Assembly: GCA_963819715.1 (NCBI GenBank)
Contig: CAWFXE010000002.1
Location: 1-64,000, forward strand
Source of the DNA: DASUPK01 sp963819715
Lineage (GTDB): Bacteria; Actinomycetota; Thermoleophilia; Solirubrobacterales; 70-9
DNA length: 64,000 nucleotides
Direction of reading: 5' to 3'
Under the pieces are notes generated by a model. It worked only from the letters and a program-made list of their open reading frames with translations, did no database searches and was not told the origin of the DNA. Made by a program: the position numbers and the translations under genes. Position 1 is the stretch's first letter, and every line of letters begins with the position of its first letter. Below are positions 1-8,173 of the stretch, piece by piece.

Positions 1-437
1 CTCGGATCGCGCACCAACCTGGCATGAGCCTCCACGAGGGCGTGGTCAAAGATCTTCTCGAAGGCCTCTCCCAGCACCTCGCGGGAGCGGGCGACGTGGG
101 CGGCGATGGCGGCGGGGTCGGCAATCACCTCGTCCTGGAAGCGAGCGTAGAACTGCATGTGGCGGACCTCGTCGACGAGCTGGGTCGAGAGGTAGCTCCC
201 CTCCTCCTCGTCTTCCTGGGCCAGGACCAGGCCGACGAACTGGGTCGAGATCCGCTCCTCGGCGACCATCAGCGAGCTGAGCGCGAAGTACATGAGGCCG
301 CGCACGTCCTCGTCCAGGCCGGCCCAGTCGGCCGGGTCTCGGCCGAGATCGATCTCCTGGGATGCCCAGTGGGCGTGCTCCCAGTCGAGGTAGAGTCGCT
401 CCGGATCCTTGAGGGCGAGCGTCTCCGGGGTGCTCAT
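1..437 (-). CDS. R2/ferritin-like di-iron oxidase, N-terminal part (runs off left edge)
   Basis: Read on the minus strand this gives about 145 residues beginning MSTPETLALKDPERLY and still open at base 1. A helical segment with VAEERIS, followed about 30 residues later by LVDEVRHMQFYARF, supplies the E...E-x-x-H ligand pattern of the ribonucleotide reductase R2 / R2-like ligand-binding oxidase superfamily. The start overlaps the arsM stop in an ATGA arrangement, so the gene is translationally coupled to arsM. A link to arsenic metabolism is inference from this context only. The second metal-ligand pair lies outside the window, so true R2 and R2lox cannot be separated. Confidence 0.75.
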   Translation of the reverse strand, partial: MSTPETLALKDPERLYLDWEHAHWASQEIDLGRDPADWAGLDEDVRGLMYFALSSLMVAEERISTQFVGLVLAQEDEEEGSYLSTQLVDEVRHMQFYARFQDEVIADPAAIAAHVARSREVLGEAFEKIFDHALVEAHARLVRDP

Positions 438-1243
438 GCGGGGACCGTGGCGCGGATGATCGCCGAACCGGCTTGGTCGTGAACCCGGTGGGTCTCGCGG
501 ATCTCGACGTCCGTGAATCCGGCGGCCTCGAGCTCGCGCCGGAACTCGCCGGCCGTCAGGGCCCCGGCGATGCAGCCGGTCCACTGAGCCATGTCCCGGC
601 GCGTGGCCTCGTCCATGCCGTCATCGGCAACGATGTCGCTCACCGCGAAGCGGCCGCCCGGGCGCAGTACCCGGGCCGCCTCGCGAAACACGGCCGGCTT
701 GTCGCCGGAGAGGTTGATCACGCAGTTCGAGATCACGACGTCGACGGAGTCGCCGGGGAGCGGGACCTCCTCGATCGTTCCCTTCAGAAACTCGACGTTC
801 TCCACCCTGCTCTCGCGCTGATTGCGCCTCGCCAGCTCGAGCATCTCGTCCGTCATGTCAACGCCGTAGGCCTTCCCGGCGGAGCCGACGCGGCGGGCCG
901 AGAGCAGGACGTCGATCCCTCCGCCGGAGCCGAGGTCCAGCACGGTCTCGCCTTCGTGGAGCTCGGCGACCGCAGTGGGGTTCCCGCACCCGAGCGAGGC
1001 GAGCTTGGCCTCCTCCGGGAGCTGCTCCCGATCAGTGTCCTGGTAGAGACCCGCGCCGAACTCCTCGCCGCCGCAGGCGTCGGGCACGTCGGTGCCGCAC
1101 CCGCAGGAGGATTGGCTCGCGTCGGCGTCCGTCGACGGAGTGCAACAGGCGACGCGTCCCTCCCCCACGGAGCTGGCCGCGGCGGCATACCGCTCGCGCA
1201 CCGCCTCCCGGATCTCGTCCTTGCCGGTCAGTTGCTCAGCCAT
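434..1243 (-). CDS. arsM: Arsenite S-adenosylmethionine methyltransferase ArsM
   Basis: This SAM-dependent methyltransferase methylates As(III) to methylated and volatile arsenicals. The SAM site is VLDLGSGGGIDVLL. Three cysteines match the As(III)-binding triad of ArsM enzymes: one in ASLGCGNP, one in VISNCVINL and one in WTGCIAGAL. An extra cysteine-rich N-terminal patch (ACC, CGCG) precedes the fold. I chose the ATG at 1243 because AGGAGCTGACCGC lies just upstream and the residues before it overlap arsR; it starts 16 bases inside the end of arsR. It is cotranscribed with arsR and coupled to the downstream R2-like gene. Confidence 0.93.
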   Translation of the reverse strand: MAEQLTGKDEIREAVRERYAAAASSVGEGRVACCTPSTDADASQSSCGCGTDVPDACGGEEFGAGLYQDTDREQLPEEAKLASLGCGNPTAVAELHEGETVLDLGSGGGIDVLLSARRVGSAGKAYGVDMTDEMLELARRNQRESRVENVEFLKGTIEEVPLPGDSVDVVISNCVINLSGDKPAVFREAARVLRPGGRFAVSDIVADDGMDEATRRDMAQWTGCIAGALTAGEFRRELEAAGFTDVEIRETHRVHDQAGSAIIRATVPA

Positions 1244-1584
1244 GCGGTCAGCTCCTCTATTGAGTCGGGGTTCACGTAGTAGTAGGCCCACAGCCCCTGG
1301 CGCTCGGAGCCGACGATGCCGGCCTCGCGAAGCACCTTCAGGTGATGGGAGACGGTCGGCTGGGAGAGGTCGAAGAGCGGGACGAGCTCGCAGACGCAGA
1401 CCTTGCCGGCGTGCTTGCGGAGAACGTCCACCAGCTGCATGCGGATCGGATCGCCGAGCGCCTTCGCCACCTTGGCCATCCGCTCAGCCTGGGCGCGCTG
1501 GATGTCCGGATAGACGACGGGCTCGCAACACGGCTCACCCGCCGGTCGCTTTTGCTTCGGCACCATCTCCAGATCGACGGCCAT
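1228..1584 (-). CDS. arsR: ArsR-family As(III)-responsive repressor
   Basis: A 118-residue winged-helix repressor. The recognition helix region is LSQPTVSHHLKVLREAGIV, and the metal-sensing motif KVCVCEL matches the CVC site of type-1 ArsR proteins. A further CC pair sits near the N-terminus (GEPCCEP) and could be a third thiolate ligand. It is the first gene of the leftward arsR-arsM-R2-like operon. A palindrome lies 12 bases upstream between the two divergent promoters, consistent with autoregulation and derepression by arsenite. Its ATG lies only 7 bases past the predicted -10 box, so the message is probably leaderless. Confidence 0.93.
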   Translation of the reverse strand: MAVDLEMVPKQKRPAGEPCCEPVVYPDIQRAQAERMAKVAKALGDPIRMQLVDVLRKHAGKVCVCELVPLFDLSQPTVSHHLKVLREAGIVGSERQGLWAYYYVNPDSIEELTAWLSN

Positions 1585-1591
1585 CTATGTA

Positions 1592-1620
1592 CATATATCG
1601 ATTGAATCGATAGTTGTCAA
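1592..1620 (-). promoter_or_regulatory. Predicted sigma-70-type promoter of arsR
   Basis: On the minus strand TTGACA (1620-1615) is separated by exactly 17 bases from TATATG (1597-1592), close to the consensus -35/-10. The arsR ATG begins 7 bases after the -10, so transcription should start at or next to the start codon. The ArsR palindrome fills the spacer. Confidence 0.65.
1596..1612. promoter_or_regulatory. Probable ArsR operator (palindrome)
   Basis: TATCGATT-G-AATCGATA is a perfect 8-bp inverted repeat around one central base. It sits between arsR and arsC inside the spacer of the arsR promoter and overlaps the -35 of the rightward promoter, so one bound ArsR dimer would block both arms of the island. 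The role is inferred from symmetry and position. Confidence 0.75.
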
Positions 1621-1630
1621 CCTTTAGGAT
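1602..1630 (+). promoter_or_regulatory. Predicted promoter of the arsC-GAPDH-arsJ-acr3 operon
   Basis: TTGAAT (1602-1607), a 17-base spacer and TAGGAT (1625-1630) form a plausible -35/-10 pair on the plus strand. The -35 lies inside the palindrome. The predicted start would be near 1637, leaving a short leader before the arsC ribosome site AGGGAGGAAG. Confidence 0.5.
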
Positions 1631-1665
1631 TGCGCCACCGGCGGCTAAATCTCGAAGGGAGGAAG

Positions 1666-2301
1666 ATGACTACCGAAGTTGACCTGGCCACCAAGGGGTT
1701 CATCAATCGATCATTCGACGTGCTCGCGGCAGAATTCGAAGGGATCTTCTCGCGGGAGACGATCGAGAGATACGTGGACGAGAGCACCGACGAGTTCGCA
1801 CGGTCGAAGGTGCAGGACTTCGTCCCGATCATGGTCGAGCGCTTCACCCGTCAGCGGCTGCGAGCGCTCGCGCAGGTGGAGGGCAAGCTGACCAAAGAGG
1901 TCCCCGAGGTTCTGTTCGTCTGCGTCCACAACTCCGGTCGCAGCCAGATGGCGGCCGGATTGCTCGACAGGCTGGCAGAGGGCCGGGTGCACGTACGCTC
2001 GGCGGGATCGGATCCGGGAGAGGACCTGAACCCGTATGCCGTCGAAGCTATGAAGGAGGTCGGAGTCGACCTCTCGAAGGAGTTCCCCAAGCCGCTCACC
2101 GACGAGGTCGTCCGGGCCGCGGACGCGGTCATCACCATGGGCTGCGGCGACGCCTGTCCCATCTTTCCCGGAAAGCGCTACGAGGACTGGGACCTCGAGG
2201 ATCCGGCCGGCAAGGACCTGGAGACGGTGCGCCGGATCCGGGACGAGATCCAGGCGCGCGTTGAGGCTTTGATCGACGTTGTGACGGTCGAATCCGCGTA
2301 G
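1666..2301 (+). CDS. arsC: Arsenate reductase ArsC with N-terminal helical domain
   Basis: A 211-residue LMW-phosphatase-fold arsenate reductase. The C-terminal catalytic domain (about residues 80-211) has the anion loop CVHNSGRSQM (CX5R) and the later redox region GCGDACP, followed by WDLEDPAG. Residues 1-75 form a separate helical domain like the three-helix dimerisation domain of corynebacterial/mycobacterial ArsC, so mycothiol/mycoredoxin-dependent reduction is likely (inference). I chose the ATG at 1666 because AGGGAGGAAG precedes it; the open frame from 1630 lacks a ribosome site. It feeds As(III) to Acr3 and ArsM. Confidence 0.92.
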   Translation: MTTEVDLATKGFINRSFDVLAAEFEGIFSRETIERYVDESTDEFARSKVQDFVPIMVERFTRQRLRALAQVEGKLTKEVPEVLFVCVHNSGRSQMAAGLLDRLAEGRVHVRSAGSDPGEDLNPYAVEAMKEVGVDLSKEFPKPLTDEVVRAADAVITMGCGDACPIFPGKRYEDWDLEDPAGKDLETVRRIRDEIQARVEALIDVVTVESA

Positions 2302-2303
2302 CC

Positions 2304-3368
2304 GTGGCTGAATCCAAGGTTTCCATCGGAATCAACGGATTCGGCCGGATGGGCCGGCTTGCGCTGCGAGCGGCATGGGGCTGGTCGGATCTTGAGTTCG
2401 CGCACATCAACGAGCCTCAGGGCGATGCTCCGACGGCCGCCCATCTCCTCAAGTTCGACTCCGTCCACGGCCGCTGGGGACCGAATGTCGAAAGCGGTGA
2501 GGAGTCGATCTCCATCGACGGGAGGTCGATCTCCTACTCCCGGCACCCGCTCCCGGGAGAGGTCCCCTGGGACGAGCTCGGAATCGACGTCGTCCTGGAG
2601 TGCTCCGGGCAGTTCCGCACGATGGAGATCCTGGCCGGCTACTTCGACCGCGGCGTCAGCAAGGTGATCGTGGCTGCTCCCGTCAAGGAGGAGGGAGCGC
2701 TGAACCTCGTGCTCGGCGTGAACGACGATCTCTATGACCCAGCTGAGCACAGCGTGGTCACCGCAGCCTCCTGCACCACCAACTGCCTGGCTCCGGTGGT
2801 CAAGGTCCTCCACGAGGGAGTCGGGATCCGGCACGGCTCGATCACGACCCTGCACGACATGACGAACACCCAGGTCGTCGTCGACGCACCCCACGAGGAC
2901 CTACGTCGTGCCCGCGCCGCCAGCCTGTCCCTGATTCCGACCACGACCGGCTCAGCGTCGGCGATCGGCCTGATCTTCCCAGAGCTCGAGGGCAGGTTGA
3001 ACGGCCTCGCGGTGAGGGTGCCGATGCTGAACTCGTCGATCACCGATTGCGCCTTCGAGGTCGAGCGGCCGACCACGGTCGAGGAGGTCAACGACCTCTT
3101 CCGCGCCGCCGCCGATGGCCCGCTCGCCGGGATCCTGGGCTACGAGGAACGCCCCCTCGTCTCCGTCGACTACCGGGACGACCCGCGCTCGGGCATCGTG
3201 GACGCTCCCTCCACCATGGTCATCAACGGGACCCAGGTGAAGGTGCTCGCCTGGTACGACAACGAATGGGGCTACGCCAACCGGCTGGCGGAGTTGGCCC
3301 AGAAGGTCTCGCAGGGGATTCGCGCCCAGGCCGATCCAGGCGCCGCCCGCACCCCCGCCCTCGACTAA
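2304..3368 (+). CDS. gapdh: Glyceraldehyde-3-phosphate dehydrogenase (arsenate-resistance partner of ArsJ)
   Basis: A full-length 354-residue GAPDH. It has the Rossmann start INGFGRMGRLALRAA, the catalytic cysteine in AASCTTNCLAP and the C-terminal WYDNEWGYANR. It starts with GTG two bases after arsC and is followed 10 bases later by arsJ. In ars operons this pairing makes 1-arseno-3-phosphoglycerate from arsenate and G3P for export by ArsJ (established for the GAPDH/ArsJ pair). Location, not sequence, marks it as the arsenic-dedicated copy; a glycolytic role is not excluded. Confidence 0.9.
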   Translation: MAESKVSIGINGFGRMGRLALRAAWGWSDLEFAHINEPQGDAPTAAHLLKFDSVHGRWGPNVESGEESISIDGRSISYSRHPLPGEVPWDELGIDVVLECSGQFRTMEILAGYFDRGVSKVIVAAPVKEEGALNLVLGVNDDLYDPAEHSVVTAASCTTNCLAPVVKVLHEGVGIRHGSITTLHDMTNTQVVVDAPHEDLRRARAASLSLIPTTTGSASAIGLIFPELEGRLNGLAVRVPMLNSSITDCAFEVERPTTVEEVNDLFRAAADGPLAGILGYEERPLVSVDYRDDPRSGIVDAPSTMVINGTQVKVLAWYDNEWGYANRLAELAQKVSQGIRAQADPGAARTPALD

Positions 3369-3378
3369 AGCCCTGGCC

Positions 3379-4653
3379 ATGGAGGCGAGCACAGCCAAAC
3401 CGCTCGGGGACATGCGCAATTACGCCCTCGTCACGGGGGCGTATTGGAGCGACACCCTCGTCGACGGGGCGAGCCGCATGCTGGTGCTCTTCTACTTCGA
3501 CCAGCTCGGCTACAGCCCATTCCAGCTCGCCACGCTCTTCCTGCTCTACGAGTTCTTCGGCATCGTCACCAACCTCGTCGGAGGCTGGGTCGCCGCCCGC
3601 TTCGGGCTCAAGACCACGCTGTTCATGGGGCTGGGCGTGCAGATCTGCGCGCAGAGCATGCTCGGCTTCGCGCCCGAGGCCTGGCTGGTGGTGCCCTACG
3701 TGATGGCCTCCCAGGCCCTTTCGGGCATCGCCAAGGACCTGACCAAGATGAGCTCGAAGAGCGCGGTGAAGCTGATCGTGCCCGATGGCCAGGAGGGCGC
3801 CCTCTACAAGTGGGTCGCGATCCTGACGGGCTCGAAGAACGCGCTGAAGGGCGTGGGATTCTTCCTCGGCGGTCTGCTGATCACGGTGATCGGCTTCCAG
3901 CCCGGTGTGCTCGTCCTGGCCGGCATCAGCGCGACCGCCCTGATCGTCGTCTCGACCCTGATGCGTGGCCAGCACCTGGGCCGACCCGACGCGAAGGCGA
4001 AGTTCAAACACATGCTCTCCAACAACCGGGCGGTCAACATCCTGGCGGCGGCCCGGATCTTCCTGTTCGCGTCCAGAGACGTCTGGTTCGTGGTGGGCCT
4101 GCCGGTCTTCCTCTACTCCGTGGTGGGCTGGAACTTCTGGCAGGTGAGCCTCTATCTCGCCGCCTGGATCATCGGCTACGGGATCGTGCAGGCCTCGGCG
4201 CCGCGCTTCGTGCGCCGTCGCGCCGAGGAGGGCGGCGAGCCGGACGGCCGGACGGCGGCCTGGCTCGCCTTCGCGCTGGCGATCCTCCCCGCCGGGATCG
4301 CGATCGCGCTTACGGCCAACGCCGACCCGACTGCGGTCGTCGTGGTCGGACTGATCATCTTCGGCGTCCTGTTCGCGATGAACTCGGCCGTCCACTCCTA
4401 CCTGATCCTCTCCTACGCCGACAACGACAAGGTCGCGATGAACGTCGGCTTCTATTACATGGCCAACGCCTGTGGCCGGTTGGCGGGGACCGTGCTCTCG
4501 GGACTCCTGTACGAGTGGAACGGCCTCAGCGCCTGCCTCTGGGTCTCCGCCGGCTTCGTCGTGGCCGCCGGGATCCTCTCCCTGATGCTTCCCAAGGCGA
4601 CCGCTCGCCGCTCCTCCGGGGTGGAACTGCCCCGGGCGGAGCCGGCGTCCTAA
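3379..4653 (+). CDS. arsJ: Organoarsenical (1-arseno-3-phosphoglycerate) efflux permease ArsJ, MFS family
   Basis: A 424-residue major-facilitator protein with about 12 hydrophobic segments. It starts with ALVTGAYWSDTLVDGASRML and ends LMLPKATARRSSG. Length, opening and position next to GAPDH match ArsJ, which exports the unstable arsenylated 3-phosphoglycerate so arsenate is removed without reduction. It begins 10 bases after the GAPDH stop, and Acr3 starts one base after its own stop. A generic MFS sugar transporter is the alternative, but the operon makes ArsJ much more likely. Confidence 0.88.
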   Translation: MEASTAKPLGDMRNYALVTGAYWSDTLVDGASRMLVLFYFDQLGYSPFQLATLFLLYEFFGIVTNLVGGWVAARFGLKTTLFMGLGVQICAQSMLGFAPEAWLVVPYVMASQALSGIAKDLTKMSSKSAVKLIVPDGQEGALYKWVAILTGSKNALKGVGFFLGGLLITVIGFQPGVLVLAGISATALIVVSTLMRGQHLGRPDAKAKFKHMLSNNRAVNILAAARIFLFASRDVWFVVGLPVFLYSVVGWNFWQVSLYLAAWIIGYGIVQASAPRFVRRRAEEGGEPDGRTAAWLAFALAILPAGIAIALTANADPTAVVVVGLIIFGVLFAMNSAVHSYLILSYADNDKVAMNVGFYYMANACGRLAGTVLSGLLYEWNGLSACLWVSAGFVVAAGILSLMLPKATARRSSGVELPRAEPAS

Positions 4654-4654
4654 G

Positions 4655-5830
4655 GTGACCTCATCGCATCCTGGTCGCATCGTGAGTGAGGCCACCGTCC
4701 ATCCGGACGAGGCCGCCGTCATTCGCCGCCTCTCGACGCTCGACCGCTTCCTGCCTCTGTGGATCGCCCTGGCGATGGCCGGCGGATTGGCGCTTGGGTC
4801 ACTCGTGCCCGGGCTCAACGACTTCCTGGACAGCCTGAAGGTCGGGACCGTCAGCCTGCCGATCGCTCTCGGCCTGCTGCTGATGATGTACCCGGTCCTC
4901 GCGAAGGTCCGCTACGAGGAGATGGGGAAGATGCGCGGCGACGGGCGGATGTTCGGCGTCTCGCTATTTCTGTCGTGGGTCGTCGGCCCCGCCCTGATGT
5001 TCACCCTGGCCTGGCTCTTCCTTGCCGACGAGCCCGCCTACCGCACCGGCGTCATCGTCGTCGGCCTGGCGCGATGCATCGCGATGGTGCTCGTCTGGAA
5101 CGACCTCGCCGGGGGCGACAACGACCGCGCCGCCGTCCTCGTCGTCTTCAACGCCGTCTTCCAGGTCGTCGCCTACGCGCTTCTGGGCTGGTTCTACCTC
5201 AACGCCCTGCCCAACCTGCTCGGGCTCGACACCCAGGGCTTCGAGGTCAGCATCTGGGAGGTCGCGCGCACCGTGCTCATCTTCCTCGGCATCCCGCTGA
5301 CCGCCGGCTATCTCACCCGCCGCTGGGGCCTGCGCGCGCACGGCCGCGAATGGTTCGAGTCGACGGTGATCCCGCGCATCGCGCCGATCACGCTCTACGG
5401 GCTGCTGTTCACGATCGTGCTGCTGTTCGCCATCCAGGGTGACGCCATCACCGGCGACCCGCTGACGGTCGCACGCATCGCGCTGCCCCTGCTCTGTTAC
5501 TTCGTCGTCATGTGGGTGCTCGGGTTCCTCGTCGGCCGGGGGATGAGCCTCGGGTACCCGAAGACCGCGACCCTCGCCTTCACGGTCGCCTCGAACGACT
5601 TCGAGTTGGCGATCGCGGTGGCCGTCGGCGTCTGGGGTGCCAGCTCGGGGCAGGCGCTGGCCGGTGTGGTCGGCCCGCTCATCGAGGTCCCGGTCCTCGT
5701 CACGCTCGTCTACGTCGCGCTCTGGCTGCGGCGGCGCTGGTGGCCCGACGAGCCCGCCCGCCCCACCCCGGGCTCCGTGCGGGGCAGATCCGGCGAGCAC
5801 CCGCCGATACAGCCGTCCACGTCGCCGTAG
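4655..5830 (+). CDS. acr3: Arsenite efflux permease Acr3
   Basis: A 391-residue BASS-superfamily permease with about 10 transmembrane segments. The segment GLARCIAMVLVWNDLAGGD carries the conserved TM4 cysteine of Acr3, and the late SNDFELAIAVAVGVWG is typical of the family. It exports As(OH)3 driven by the membrane potential. The start is GTG, one base after the arsJ stop; an in-frame GTG at 4682 is an alternative. The C-terminal tail after LWLRRRWW is proline- and arginine-rich and probably cytoplasmic. Confidence 0.93.
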   Translation: MTSSHPGRIVSEATVHPDEAAVIRRLSTLDRFLPLWIALAMAGGLALGSLVPGLNDFLDSLKVGTVSLPIALGLLLMMYPVLAKVRYEEMGKMRGDGRMFGVSLFLSWVVGPALMFTLAWLFLADEPAYRTGVIVVGLARCIAMVLVWNDLAGGDNDRAAVLVVFNAVFQVVAYALLGWFYLNALPNLLGLDTQGFEVSIWEVARTVLIFLGIPLTAGYLTRRWGLRAHGREWFESTVIPRIAPITLYGLLFTIVLLFAIQGDAITGDPLTVARIALPLLCYFVVMWVLGFLVGRGMSLGYPKTATLAFTVASNDFELAIAVAVGVWGASSGQALAGVVGPLIEVPVLVTLVYVALWLRRRWWPDEPARPTPGSVRGRSGEHPPIQPSTSP

Positions 5831-5908
5831 GCAAGACCGCCCGCCCTCGCAGCTCGCCTTCACAGCCTCTTCACGGTATTCGCGAAGGGCCGTCGTAACT
5901 TCGAATCG

Positions 5909-6790
5909 ATGCCCAGAAGCGATCCGACCGAACGGCTCGGGCTGAGCATTCCCTATGACTGGTGGCCGGCAGCGCCAATCCTGAAGGAAATCGAGGCCGC
6001 CGGGTTCCGCTACGTCCAGGTCCCCTCTCCCCCACCGTCCGTGCTGACCGTCCCACGTGACGCAAGGCGCCACGCCGCCGCCCTCGCCGGGGTGCTCGGC
6101 ACCTCCGGTCTCAAGTTGATTCTGCACGGCCCCGGGTCCGTGCGCGCCGGGACGCGGGACGGAGACAACGCCCTCGCGGGCCTGATCTCCTACGCCGCGG
6201 AGGTCGAAGCCTCCCACGTCGTCTACCACGCGGCCAACCTTCCGGACGTGCCCGCCAGCGAGGACCGGCGGCTGGCGGAGACCCGCTCGCTCGCGGCGCT
6301 CGCCACCCGTGCCGAGCGTCTCGGTGTGATCATCGCCTTGGAGAATCTCGCGCCCGTATATCCGGGGCCCGACGCCCTCTCCTTCACTCCGCTCACCCTG
6401 AGGGCCATGGCCAAGCGAATCTCCTCGCCGGCCGTGGGCCTCTGCATCGACCTGGGCCATGCCAACGTCGTTGCCCAGCTTCGCCACGCCGACCCGCTCG
6501 AGCTGGTCGAGCCCGCGCTCGACCGTGCTGTCCTCTTCCACCTCCACGACAACCTCGGCGCCCGCCGTGGAGATCCCGGCTCTCCGGAGCTCGACCCGCT
6601 GAGACTCGACCTTCACCTGCCGCCCGGTCGCGGCAAGGTCCCGTGGGATCGCCTCGCGCCGCTCTTCGCCCGCAAGGCCAGCGCGCCGTTGCTGCTCGAG
6701 GTGCATCCGCCACGACCATCGGCGGCGAGCCTCTTCGAGGCGGCAGTCGAGGTCGTGGCGCCGCCGGCGGTGCCGGCCGCAGCGCTCTAG
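5909..6790 (+). CDS. Sugar phosphate isomerase/epimerase-like TIM-barrel protein
   Basis: A 293-residue xylose-isomerase-like/AP-endonuclease-2 type barrel. Metal-site features in order are LILHGPG, VVYHAANL, IALENLAP, CIDLGHANV, LFHLHDN and LLLEVHPP. It lies 78 bases after acr3 on the same strand with no terminator between, so it may be the last gene of the arsenic operon. Substrate is unknown; isomerisation or hydrolysis of a phosphorylated (or arsenylated) sugar is speculation. A strong terminator follows at 6854. Confidence 0.75.
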   Translation: MPRSDPTERLGLSIPYDWWPAAPILKEIEAAGFRYVQVPSPPPSVLTVPRDARRHAAALAGVLGTSGLKLILHGPGSVRAGTRDGDNALAGLISYAAEVEASHVVYHAANLPDVPASEDRRLAETRSLAALATRAERLGVIIALENLAPVYPGPDALSFTPLTLRAMAKRISSPAVGLCIDLGHANVVAQLRHADPLELVEPALDRAVLFHLHDNLGARRGDPGSPELDPLRLDLHLPPGRGKVPWDRLAPLFARKASAPLLLEVHPPRPSAASLFEAAVEVVAPPAVPAAAL

Positions 6791-6853
6791 CCGGCCGACC
6801 ACTCCCAGGTCGCTCGCCGGCCGGACCTCCGAACCAGGCCGCTCAACGCAAAA

Positions 6854-6879
6854 CGCCCCGGGCCGGCGGGCCCGGGGCG
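6854..6879. terminator. Bidirectional hairpin terminator
   Basis: An 11-bp perfect GC stem (6854-6864 with 6869-6879) has a GGCG loop, AAA on the left and CTTT on the right. It lies between two convergent genes, the TIM-barrel gene and pstS, and would stop transcription from both sides. Confidence 0.8.
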
Positions 6880-6908
6880 CTTTGCCATGCCTTTGCTGCT
6901 TGCTGCCC

Positions 6909-7932
6909 TTAGAGGCTCGCGAGCGACCTCTTCGACTTGTCGACCACGACCTTCGGGACGGCCGGGAAATCAAGCGCCGGCCCGAACCGCTGGCCATCGG
7001 TCAGCACGTACGAGATGAACTGGCTCAGCAGGTCCTTCTGCGGAGCGCCGTGCGGCACGATCGCGTAGGTGTACGTCGCGCCCGGGTAGGCGAGCTTGGC
7101 CTTCTTCCCCGGCCAGACGATGTGCAACTCGTTGTTCGCCGGGACCTTCTTGGTGGTCTTGGCCGCCGCCTTGATGTTCTTGAGGTTCGGGAAGATGAAC
7201 TTCTTGGCCCTGTTCCTCAGCGCCGCCACCGCAACGTGATTCGCGACGGCGTAGTCGACCCCGATGTAGCCAATGGAGCCCTGGGTCGACTGGACGACTG
7301 CGGTGACCCCGGGGTTCCCGTTACCTCCAACCCCGACCGGCCAGTTGAGCGCTACCGAGGTACCGACGGTGCGCGCCCAGGTTCTGCTGACGTGCGACAT
7401 CAGATCCGCGAACGCGTACGTGGTTCCGGACCCGTCGGAGCGGTGCGCCACGGTGATCGGGAGGTTCGGGATATGGACCCCCGGGTTCAGCGCCTTGATC
7501 CGCTTGTCATGCCAACTCGTGACCTGCCCGAGGTAGATCGCCGCGACGAGCTGGGGCGTCATCTTCAGGCTCCTGACGCCGGGGAGGTTGAACGCGACGG
7601 CGACCGCGCTCAGCGCCCACGGAATCTGCACGCAGTTGTTGCATGCGGCGGCCTGGCTCGGGGTCAGCGGGGCATCGGACGCACCGAAGTCGACGGTGCG
7701 ATTCGTGATCTGGGTGATTCCGGAGCCGGAGCCGACCGAACCGTAGGTCACGGTGTTTCCGGTCCTCGCCTGGAAGTCCGCCTTCCATTGGGTCATCAGC
7801 GGATTGACCAGCGTGGAGCCGGCTCCGGTGAGCGTGCCCGCGTATGCGTTGGCTGCAAACGCGGAGGTGACTGTCGTGGACAGCGCTGCCGCCACGACTA
7901 CCGACGGTAAGCCTATTTCGCTTGCGCTTCAA
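6909..7932 (-). CDS. pstS: Phosphate-binding protein PstS (copy 1), frameshift in signal peptide
   Basis: The mature domain is a complete PstS: TLTGAGSTLVNPLM, SVGSGSGITQIT, DFGASDAPLT, VAHRSDGSGTTYAFADL, GNPGVTAVV and GSIGYIGVDY. The uninterrupted frame starts at GTG 7895, which leaves only half a signal peptide. The positively charged half (KRKRNRLTVG) is read in another frame from TTG 7932, behind AAAGGA. One extra A near 7896 explains the break. It is divergent from pstC and binds periplasmic phosphate, and probably arsenate, for the pst set at 8.2-11 kb. Confidence 0.85.
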
Positions 7933-8097
7933 TTCAGGTCCTTTCCTGCGAGTGGAGGCGCATCTTGTCCCGCCATTGGGAAATGCGCCACGTTTTGGAT
8001 AACCCCTATCTGTTTGGTGGAGATATGACAGGCCATCGAATCCGGCGCTTCCACACCCTGCGGGAGCATCGCGGTCACTGGCCCAAGCCACTGTTAT

Positions 8098-8138
8098 CAA
8101 GGTGTTGCCGACTCGTAATTGTTTTGTGAAACACCTTG
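8098..8138. promoter_or_regulatory. Inverted repeat between divergent pstS and pstC
   Basis: CAAGGTGTT (8098-8106) and AACACCTTG (8130-8138) are perfect 9-bp arms with a 23-base spacer, in the gap between pstS (leftward) and pstC (rightward). It could be an operator or an mRNA hairpin. I see no clear 11-nt PHO-box series here, unlike in the second pst cluster. Confidence 0.4.
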
Positions 8139-8173
8139 GGAACTCGGTCGATCACCGTCTAGCGTGCCGGCGC

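Noticed and set aside
24..482. Plus-strand open frame of 152 codons at the left edge
   Set aside because: The opposite strand gives a clear R2/ferritin-like protein with ligand motifs; the plus frame is its shadow.
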